From the NCBI GenBank assembly GCA_028693555.1, contig JAQUVD010000030.1, positions 1 to 45,164 on the forward strand: DNA of 45,164 bases. The letters are read 5' to 3'. Under the pieces are notes generated by a model, which worked only from the letters and a program-made list of their open reading frames with translations, searched no databases and had not been told where the DNA came from. Below, in pieces: positions 26,427 to 32,847 of the stretch; position 1 is the stretch's first letter; each line of letters opens with the position of its first letter. Source of the DNA: Hespellia sp. Lineage in GTDB: Bacteria > Bacillota > Clostridia > Lachnospirales > Lachnospiraceae. Both the position numbers and the translations under genes were made by a program.

Positions 26427-27209
26427 CTAAACTTGATTACTATTTTCAGATTTAACGTAAAGGCGGTTGATGCATTTCGCAATACATTTTGGCCAAAATC
26501 GTTGTAAAACCTCAAAATCTTCTATTGTTCTTATATTGTCAGAAATAATCTCTGTTGTTGTCGATTCCTCGTGAACACGGTGTCCCATGAGACAGTTTTT
26601 TATAAATACGAATCGTCCTTTTTGCTTTGATAATTTCTCCCACGCATCCCAATCAACATCACATTTAAAATGATTGTCAAACACCTGAATATCAATGTTA
26701 TGGTTCACAAATGTAACCGCAGGGCAACAAATCGGGTCACCAAATGAAAGACTTAATCGCTTCGTAAATTGAGTTCTTCCAAATAACTGAATAGGCAGCA
26801 GCAAAATTCTTTTGATCTTCAAATTCAAATTTTTAAATACACGTTCATTCTCTCTAATTTCAAAATAATCAGAAAAGATGATGCTTGAATTTGGGTTATA
26901 TCGATGGGCATTCATGACTGCCTGTCCATATTCGTATTCGTAGACATCATCCTGATGTGCAATCGTTACCAGATTGCTATCTACGCACGTTCTTGCAAAT
27001 TCAAAATCCGTCCCGATTCCTTCTCTTTTGCTATTTACAAGAACTGGCAGATGATACTTTTCCGCTATTGCCGAAATATATTCATTTGGTGTTGATGTTG
27101 CTATCACGATGTCACTTTTATGTTTTTGGTTCATCACTGATTGAATGCACGTTTCTAGATACTGTGATTCTCCATATCCGAGTACGACAAATGTATGTGT
27201 TACTTCCAT
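26427..27209 (-). CDS. GT2 family glycosyltransferase
   Basis: A 260-residue cytoplasmic glycosyltransferase. THTFVVLGYGESQYLETCIQSVMNQ is a GT2 opening, although with GYGES in place of the common YN or HN motif. IAHQDDVYEYEYGQ (near residue 80-95) supplies the metal-binding DD, and CDVDWDAWEKLSKQKGRFVFI the acceptor-side segment. Related proteins add one sugar in capsule or teichuronic-type clusters. The substrate cannot be deduced. The RBS GAAGGG is well placed, and the gene lies 20 bp after the nucleotidyltransferase and 11 bp before the DPM1-like enzyme. Confidence 0.82.
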   Translation of the reverse strand: MEVTHTFVVLGYGESQYLETCIQSVMNQKHKSDIVIATSTPNEYISAIAEKYHLPVLVNSKREGIGTDFEFARTCVDSNLVTIAHQDDVYEYEYGQAVMNAHRYNPNSSIIFSDYFEIRENERVFKNLNLKIKRILLLPIQLFGRTQFTKRLSLSFGDPICCPAVTFVNHNIDIQVFDNHFKCDVDWDAWEKLSKQKGRFVFIKNCLMGHRVHEESTTTEIISDNIRTIEDFEVLQRFWPKCIAKCINRLYVKSENSNQV

Positions 27210-27229
27210 TCTAATATTCCCTTCTCGTC

Positions 27230-28150
27230 TTACAATTCTTTTGGATATATTCCCGCCGCAATCAATTCCTGAATTGATTGTACTACACTTTCTTTATCCT
27301 CTTTGTATGTAACTCCAAACCACTTATCGTTAGATTGCAGCACCTTTACCTGCAGCAATCCTTCTTCCAGCTTTTCCCCTATGAATGTTGGAAGCAGGTA
27401 CTCTGCTTTGAGGTCTTCTTCATCCAGCTTCGCTAGAAATTCTTCAAAGCCCTGTTCTAATACAGGGAAAAATTCAGGTGTGATCCCCCACATATTCATA
27501 GATACTGATGAATTGATATCTATCTTGTATGATTCTCCTTGTTCGTCGCTTACGATTGCCTGTGCATTATCAAATCTTTCAAGACCATGTGTCTCCTTAA
27601 TATCTGAGAGCATTCGATCTGCATCCATATGACACACCCCGCGAGTCACAGTTCCATTCTCGCTGAGGGTATTTTTCAATATAAACCCAACCATACATAA
27701 CTGCAGCTTATCAGATTCTGTCTTAGCCGTGGTGAGATATTGATACGCCTCAACATACGCCTCTTTTCCATAATAATCATCCGCATTAATGACAAGAAAC
27801 GGTTCCTTCACAACATCTTTGCACGCAAGAATTGCCTGACCTGTCCCCCATGGCTTTGTTCGTGCTCTAAAAGTCTCCTGATATGCTTTAGGAATATCAG
27901 ATAATTCCTGATACGCATATGCAACCTCCACCCTCTTTTCAACACGATCTCCGATTACTTCTTTGAAATCCTTTTCCAAGTCTTTGCGGATTACAAATAC
28001 AACTTTGTCAAATCCAGCTTCCATCGCATCATAGATAGAGTAATCCATAATAATCTCACCGTTTGGTCCAACCGGTTCTAACTGCTTAATTCCTCCGCCA
28101 AATCTGCTTCCAATTCCTGCCGCCATAATTACTAATGCTGCTTTTCCCAT
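27230..28150 (-). CDS. nucleotidyltransferase (NDP-sugar pyrophosphorylase-like)
   Basis: A 306-residue enzyme of the NTP_transferase fold. MGKAALVIMAAGIGSRFGGGIKQ carries the AAGxGSR nucleotide-binding loop and a downstream Lys; VINADDYYG holds the metal-binding Asp. It should activate a sugar phosphate as a nucleotide sugar for the glycan genes that follow. Which nucleotide and sugar is not evident, and the C-terminal half does not show left-handed beta-helix repeats. Two ATG codons compete: the one at 28156 overlaps the HPr stop as ATGA but leaves AGGAG only one base away; the one at 28150 has AGGAG seven bases away and is preferred. Confidence 0.82.
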   Translation of the reverse strand: MGKAALVIMAAGIGSRFGGGIKQLEPVGPNGEIIMDYSIYDAMEAGFDKVVFVIRKDLEKDFKEVIGDRVEKRVEVAYAYQELSDIPKAYQETFRARTKPWGTGQAILACKDVVKEPFLVINADDYYGKEAYVEAYQYLTTAKTESDKLQLCMVGFILKNTLSENGTVTRGVCHMDADRMLSDIKETHGLERFDNAQAIVSDEQGESYKIDINSSVSMNMWGITPEFFPVLEQGFEEFLAKLDEEDLKAEYLLPTFIGEKLEEGLLQVKVLQSNDKWFGVTYKEDKESVVQSIQELIAAGIYPKEL

Positions 28151-28152
28151 AA

Positions 28153-28416
28153 TCATTCTCCTAATCCATCCTCTACTGCAGCAACCATCTCCTGCAGTGC
28201 TTTTTCTTCATCCTCGCCCTCGCAGATAATCCTAATCTGATCTCCACTCTTGACGCATGCCCCCAGTACGCTGAGTACGCTCTTTGCATTTGCTGTGTTA
28301 TTGTGTATCTCAAATGTGATTTTACTTTGAAACTGCATTGCAATCTTACAGAACAACCCTGCGGGTCTAAGATGCAGACCTGTCGGATTTTTTATTCTCA
28401 CTTCTTGTGAAACCAT
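28153..28416 (-). CDS. HPr-family phosphocarrier protein
   Basis: An 87-residue HPr domain with both control sites intact: GLHLRPAG contains His15, phosphorylated by enzyme I, and NAKSVLSVLG contains Ser46, the target of HPr kinase in Gram-positive bacteria. The sequence around Ser46 continues to LGACVKSGDQI in place of the usual LGIAKGAEI. It is not beside a ptsI gene. It sits 15 bp after cdaR and directly before the nucleotidyltransferase, inside a unit of second-messenger and glycan genes, so it may be a paralogue with a regulatory task and not the main sugar-transport HPr (inference). RBS GGGAGG is well placed. Confidence 0.9.
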   Translation of the reverse strand: MVSQEVRIKNPTGLHLRPAGLFCKIAMQFQSKITFEIHNNTANAKSVLSVLGACVKSGDQIRIICEGEDEEKALQEMVAAVEDGLGE

Positions 28417-28431
28417 GATATCCTCCCAAAA

Positions 28432-29733
28432 TTACCCTTTATTGCTTAGTTTGATTTTCACCACAGGGTTACTGATCATCGTCACTCCCGATGGTGTTTC
28501 TACTGTAACCGCTACCTCATATTCACCGGCTGTTGTATAATCTTTTAAATCCATGTATGCGCCAGTCTTTACATCCAGTTTATTCAATACATCCTGAGGA
28601 CCCTGAAACTGCAATTGAAGATTGTCTGTCGTTACATAATCAAGCTTAAGACCATCCTTCAGATTACTGACTGCAATAGATTCCACAGGTAATTCGATTG
28701 TCTTAGAGTCAGACGCATTAATTGCGACTGTGATTATTACTTTTGCATCCCCATCCTCTACCAGGCTGACCTTTTCCGGCAGATATTGGGAAATATCAAC
28801 TGCAAAGTCCTTCTTCTCTGTCAGTCCGCTAATATCAATTTGTGTTGCCGGAATGACAATCTCGTCAATCTCATCTAACTCCTCCGGCGTTCCATATACT
28901 TTCACAGTCTCCGGCGTATAGGACAATCCGCCATATACATAATTCTCTGCGGGCGTACCCGATGTCGTTGCTGATATAGGAAGATCTTTGGTTCCTAATA
29001 TCTCAACATCGACAGTCAGTCCTTTTTCTCCAAGGTTATTCGATAATAGAGTCTGGTCGATGACATTGCCTTCTGTATCGTATAACACCAGATCTGCCTC
29101 CACCGAACCGGATTCTGACATGCCTGAAATATTGATTCTCGCCACCGCCTTATCGATACTGTTAACCAGTGACTCTGAACCACCGATCGTGATACTCTCC
29201 GGATTCGTTGTCGTCGTTCCAAGAACATAGCCGTCACGCAGCGTTCCTGTCGTGCTGACCGTAAGTGGATAATTTTTTTTCTCAACATCTTCCACTTTAA
29301 CCTGAAGGTTATGCGGATTTGCAGTTGCTGAGGTATTGTCATTCTCATGTCCTAGAATAGATACGGTGATCGGCACCAGCGATACGAGCTCCATATCGTT
29401 GAAATCAGCGGTCGCAACGATATCGTCTGGTTTTATTTTGGACAAGATCGATCTTTTTGCTTTGACTGTTACACTGACCACTTCTGTCTGATCTAATATC
29501 TGATAGGTCTTTCCTCCGCTTGTAATTACATCCTCATTCTTAACCGATACCGATATATTCCTATATAACTGTGTATCAACCGGATCATCATAGTTAACAA
29601 CCACAAGCCAAAGCAGAGCGGCAAAAAAAAGTGCCATAATCTTCAACCCTAAGTTTTCCGTAAGCTTTTTGCTAAGCCTATACTTCACTCTTCTTCCGTC
29701 CTTTCCCTTTGGAAGACCATTTTGGTCCTGCAT
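28432..29733 (-). CDS. cdaR: CdaR, YbbR-domain regulator of diadenylate cyclase
   Basis: A 433-residue protein with a short charged N-terminus, one transmembrane helix (about residues 30-47, LGLKIMALFFAALLWLVVVNY) and then four YbbR-type extracellular repeats with the recurrent VxVxVxG and ISGLTE-like strands. CdaR partners CdaA and modulates c-di-AMP synthesis. The reading frame opens at 29733, 56 bases inside cdaA, without a good RBS. A GTG at 29688 (VKYRLSKK), preceded by GGAAG, may be the real start and would give about 418 residues. The order cdaA-cdaR is conserved in Bacillota, but glmM, the usual third gene, is absent here. Confidence 0.9.
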   Translation of the reverse strand: MQDQNGLPKGKDGRRVKYRLSKKLTENLGLKIMALFFAALLWLVVVNYDDPVDTQLYRNISVSVKNEDVITSGGKTYQILDQTEVVSVTVKAKRSILSKIKPDDIVATADFNDMELVSLVPITVSILGHENDNTSATANPHNLQVKVEDVEKKNYPLTVSTTGTLRDGYVLGTTTTNPESITIGGSESLVNSIDKAVARINISGMSESGSVEADLVLYDTEGNVIDQTLLSNNLGEKGLTVDVEILGTKDLPISATTSGTPAENYVYGGLSYTPETVKVYGTPEELDEIDEIVIPATQIDISGLTEKKDFAVDISQYLPEKVSLVEDGDAKVIITVAINASDSKTIELPVESIAVSNLKDGLKLDYVTTDNLQLQFQGPQDVLNKLDVKTGAYMDLKDYTTAGEYEVAVTVETPSGVTMISNPVVKIKLSNKG

Positions 29734-30547
29734 GAATGTGTTGAATGGTTGTCAGTTGCTCATCTAACTGCTCACCGGTGATATTTCTGGTAAGCTGTCC
29801 ACTGACTGCCACCGAAATGTGTCCTGTTTCTTCGGATACAACTACAACAAGAGCATCACTGACTTCACTCATCCCCAATGCTGCTCTATGTCTTGTTCCT
29901 AAATCTTTGCTGATCTGCATATTCTCAGATAACGGCAGATAGCAGGTCGCAGATGTAATGCGTTCTCCGCGCACGATAATCGCACCGTCATGAAGCGGTG
30001 TATTATGTTCAAATATATTCAAAAGTACCTGTGTTGACACTTTCGCATCAAGTTCGATACCTGTATGTTCAAATTCATTCAGGTGGATTGCCTGCTCTAC
30101 AACAATCAATGCACCCGTCTTTACCTTACTCATCTCCAGGCATGCTGTTACAATTGCCTGCTTTGTCTTATCGCTGAAACGCTGGTTCTCTTTTCCTCTG
30201 TCAAAAACAAGGAATGTGGTATAGAAACTCTTCTCTCCCAATTTTTCCAGTGCACGCCTTAGTTCCGGCTGGAAGACAACGAGCGCCGCCGTCGCCAGCA
30301 CGCCGATGGACCCTTTTGCCAGAAATAGAATGGTGTGCATCCGAAAAACGGCTGCCACCAAAATAAATAGTGCAAGTACGACCATACCCTTGAGGAGCAT
30401 CCATGCTTTCGTGTTCTTGATCCAAACCATAATCTCATATACAACAAAGGCAACAATAATGATCTCAACGATATCTACGATACGAATGTTTGGGAAATAA
30501 ACCCCTTTTACATTGGCATCAAAAAATTGTGTAATTCGCTGGCTCAT
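29678..30547 (-). CDS. cdaA: CdaA diadenylate cyclase
   Basis: A 289-residue membrane-bound enzyme that joins two ATP to make cyclic di-AMP, which controls potassium and osmolyte transport and wall stability. Three helices in the first 95 residues (about 23-42, 50-68, 72-92) precede a DAC domain (about 110-270). The diagnostic motifs are intact: LHDGAII with DGA at 187-189 and LGTRHRAALG with RHR at 219-221. The RBS AAGGAGGTG is strong. The gene is third in a nine-gene unit starting at the promoter at 32102-32131 and overlaps cdaR. Confidence 0.96.
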   Translation of the reverse strand: MSQRITQFFDANVKGVYFPNIRIVDIVEIIIVAFVVYEIMVWIKNTKAWMLLKGMVVLALFILVAAVFRMHTILFLAKGSIGVLATAALVVFQPELRRALEKLGEKSFYTTFLVFDRGKENQRFSDKTKQAIVTACLEMSKVKTGALIVVEQAIHLNEFEHTGIELDAKVSTQVLLNIFEHNTPLHDGAIIVRGERITSATCYLPLSENMQISKDLGTRHRAALGMSEVSDALVVVVSEETGHISVAVSGQLTRNITGEQLDEQLTTIQHIHAGPKWSSKGKGRKKSEV

Positions 30548-30562
30548 ATTGTCACCTCCTTA

Positions 30563-31663
30563 TTATTGTTTTGGCTGTCTTTCCTTCAAGTCTTTATTCA
30601 AACTTCTTGTAAGAAGAATCTCATCTGCATTTTTGCGTTTCCAATTTGTTACCGATGCCTGCTGTTTCTTAGCCTGTGGAACTGCACGCTTAGCAGCGAC
30701 TTTTTTGATGTCCTCTGTGTCTATAATTGCCGTATCTTTGTGTTCATTAATTCGGCTCACCTGTTTCTTAGGTGCGGATACTGCAAGTTTTGGAACTGCT
30801 TTCACGTAATAATAATATTCGTCATCTTCAAACTGCATACGCTCTGTTCTCGTGTAATCAACAGCGAAGAATAGTATTTCCAAAACAAATCCAAGTCCAA
30901 CTGCCACAATGCTTCCAAAAATCACTCCGCCATATGAAATCTTGACATTCAGCACCATCGATGCAATTGCAATCACGACGATATTACTGATAGCTCCTGT
31001 TACAATAGCGATTTTCCATGAGTGGTCTGCCGATTTGGTTCGAATAAGATATACCAGACAGAGGCAGAATGCAAATGCAATAATCATCACCCACATTTCC
31101 TTATTCATCATTGCCTGTTTTGCAAACGATGTAAGGCTCGTAATCAAACCATCCGCTCCGCCGCCCTTTAATGCTGCTGAAGATGTATGTACATAATGAA
31201 GCATGTAATATGTAACTGTTCCACATGCGATTGGTACAATGCTGACTGGTGTTGCCATCAATCCCAATGCAATTGGAATCAGATATGGTACTTTGAGTGC
31301 GAACGCAATCGGCGTTAATAAAACGAGCCAGGCTTTCTTTGGTGTAAAACGGAAATAAAAGATATACATGACAATAAAGATTGCTGCTGCGACTCCCATG
31401 ACTGCTAATGAAATGGAATACAAATGTGCCAGAACCAAAAGTGATGCAAAGACAACCATAAAAATCAGAGGCAGGAATGCGCATACAACTGACAGTCCAA
31501 TTGTAACGAGTGGCGATGCGGCAAGCTTCATATATCCAAGATTGGAATTGATGATTCCGAATACTGCAAGTCCTAAGATAATCTTCAGGGCCTTATCCAC
31601 ATAGGTTGCATATTTTGCATACAGGGTTTGTAATTGTTCCTTCCAAACTAATATCGTGCTCAT
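30563..31663 (-). CDS. uncharacterised polytopic membrane protein
   Basis: A 366-residue protein with about nine hydrophobic helices between residues 22 and 270, followed by a charged, Lys-rich cytoplasmic tail (about 275-366) with EDDEYYYYVKAVPKLAVS and several basic clusters. I do not recognise a family. The start overlaps the stop codon of the upstream gene by one base (TAATG) and has AAGGAG upstream; the stop is 15 bp before cdaA. The tight spacing suggests a role linked to CdaA or to the membrane glycan machinery, but no catalytic motif is visible. Confidence 0.75.
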   Translation of the reverse strand: MSTILVWKEQLQTLYAKYATYVDKALKIILGLAVFGIINSNLGYMKLAASPLVTIGLSVVCAFLPLIFMVVFASLLVLAHLYSISLAVMGVAAAIFIVMYIFYFRFTPKKAWLVLLTPIAFALKVPYLIPIALGLMATPVSIVPIACGTVTYYMLHYVHTSSAALKGGGADGLITSLTSFAKQAMMNKEMWVMIIAFAFCLCLVYLIRTKSADHSWKIAIVTGAISNIVVIAIASMVLNVKISYGGVIFGSIVAVGLGFVLEILFFAVDYTRTERMQFEDDEYYYYVKAVPKLAVSAPKKQVSRINEHKDTAIIDTEDIKKVAAKRAVPQAKKQQASVTNWKRKNADEILLTRSLNKDLKERQPKQ

Positions 31664-32058
31664 TATCTGCTCTCCTTCTTGTATATCTTTCCCAGACGGG
31701 ATAAATCTCTATAGTATTGCTTGATGCGGCGCTTTGCTCCATTGTGCTTCTTCTTATAGAACGTGCTGGCTCCGATGATGTAGGCAATCAGTACAATCAA
31801 GTATCCCCCGACTGCTATTGCAACCATCAATATCATTTTATTCATCGTGAGATTCTCCATCAGTGCATCCAGATTGCTGACCACTACGAGACCTGCGATA
31901 ATTGCATACCCGACTGTCACCCACAGCATTGTAATCAATGTATTGAGACTCGAATAATCTTTCTTATAATAATTACTGATCTTGAGATCCTGTTCTCCGA
32001 GTTTCTTCTCGTATAACGACATCTTTGTCATGATTCTTACACGTTCTTTACTTATCAT
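31663..32058 (-). CDS. small uncharacterised membrane protein
   Basis: A 131-residue protein from the ATG at 32058, which has AAAGGAG six bases upstream. A longer frame to 32136 would include the promoter and is rejected. A basic N-terminus is followed by SLYEKKLGEQDLKISNYYKKDYSSLN, two hydrophobic helices (about 46-66 and 76-97) and a strongly basic C-terminal tail (KKKHNGAKRRIKQYYRDL). No family is recognised. It is the first gene of the unit that contains cdaA and overlaps the next gene by one base. Confidence 0.75.
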   Translation of the reverse strand: MISKERVRIMTKMSLYEKKLGEQDLKISNYYKKDYSSLNTLITMLWVTVGYAIIAGLVVVSNLDALMENLTMNKMILMVAIAVGGYLIVLIAYIIGASTFYKKKHNGAKRRIKQYYRDLSRLGKIYKKESR

Positions 32059-32101
32059 AAAACTCTCCTTTAGTTGGAAATTAACATAAAACATTATTCT
32101 A

Positions 32102-32131
32102 AGTATAACATATACACAAAGTAATTGTCCA
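32102..32131 (-). promoter_or_regulatory. promoter of the cdaA-glycan precursor unit
   Basis: On the minus strand TGGACA (32126-32131, five of six to TTGACA) is followed by 18 bp and TATACT (32102-32107), giving a leader of about 35-40 bases before the ATG at 32058. It lies between the ComFC stop codon and the first membrane protein gene. Confidence 0.65.
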
Positions 32132-32149
32132 ATCATACGGTAATATTTC

Positions 32150-32725
32150 TCAATTTCCCTGACCGATACTTACCGTGAGGAAATACACCTTCGGCGTACC
32201 TTTTTTCTTGAGCAGTCTGCTCATTGCATCAATCGTACTTCCCGTCGTGTAAATATCGTCAATGATGAGTACATTTCCACCGGGCTCCCATTCCGGGTCG
32301 ATTGCGAACGCGCGCCTAAGATTCCTGCGCCGTTCTTTATCATTCAGTTCTTTCTGCGGTGTTGTGTTTTCAACACGATAAATACATCGGGAATTAACCG
32401 GTATATTTAATATTTTTCCAAGTTCGCACGCAAGAATCTCCGCCTGATTATATCCCCGCTTTTTCCGTTTCTTTGGATGAAGCGGTACCGGTACAATTTC
32501 CGTAATTTCCCACTTACGTATCTGCCTACTATATTCTTTTGCCATTTCTTCTGCAAAATATTCACCGTAAATACGTTTGTTATGGAATTTGAACTGGTAA
32601 ATTGCCCGGCTGACCGGTTCCTGATGCAGATATAGACTTTTCCCGCGGTCGTATGTGAATTTTGTCTTCTCACAGTCACTGCAGTATTCTGTCTCTTCTC
32701 TGCGAACCGGTTTTCCGCAGCGCAT
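32150..32725 (-). CDS. ComFC-type phosphoribosyltransferase-fold protein, start unclear
   Basis: A protein of at least 191 residues of the ComF family (competence-linked, PRTase fold). The PRPP-type loop is NVLIIDDIYTTGSTIDAM, and VPVPLHPKKRKKRGYNQAEIL is the family's central block. A zinc knuckle, CxxC with the spaced partner CSDC, lies at the N-terminus. The first usual start codon is ATG at 32725, but it falls inside the first CxxC and would remove its first Cys. The frame stays open upstream to 32929 and encodes the family's N-terminal ILDILYPR at 32831-32854, overlapping the end of recD2, yet contains no ATG, GTG or TTG. The true start is therefore likely to be a rare codon such as ATT at 32854 or ATA at 32845. 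The expected first knuckle after LYPR is missing (TNPF in place of CPxC). Confidence 0.75.
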   Translation of the reverse strand: MRCGKPVRREETEYCSDCEKTKFTYDRGKSLYLHQEPVSRAIYQFKFHNKRIYGEYFAEEMAKEYSRQIRKWEITEIVPVPLHPKKRKKRGYNQAEILACELGKILNIPVNSRCIYRVENTTPQKELNDKERRRNLRRAFAIDPEWEPGGNVLIIDDIYTTGSTIDAMSRLLKKKGTPKVYFLTVSIGQGN

Positions 32726-32847
32726 ACATTGCGGTCCACGGATTTTCAGTTTTTCTGCCGGATCTTTGCTTTTATCGCGCGTTCCTTTTTGCTGACTTTT
32801 CTTTTCGATTTTTCCGGTAAACGGATTTGTTCTCGGATAAAGTATAT

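Noticed and set aside
28151-28156. ATG at 28156 as start of the nucleotidyltransferase
   Set aside because: The Shine-Dalgarno AGGAG would be one base away; the ATG at 28150 has normal spacing.
29016-29348. Open frame within cdaR (110 codons, same strand)
   Set aside because: It is an out-of-frame shadow of cdaR, rich in Arg and without RBS.
32059-32136. 26-residue extension of the 131-aa membrane protein
   Set aside because: It contains the -10 region of the promoter, while AAAGGAG precedes the ATG at 32058.
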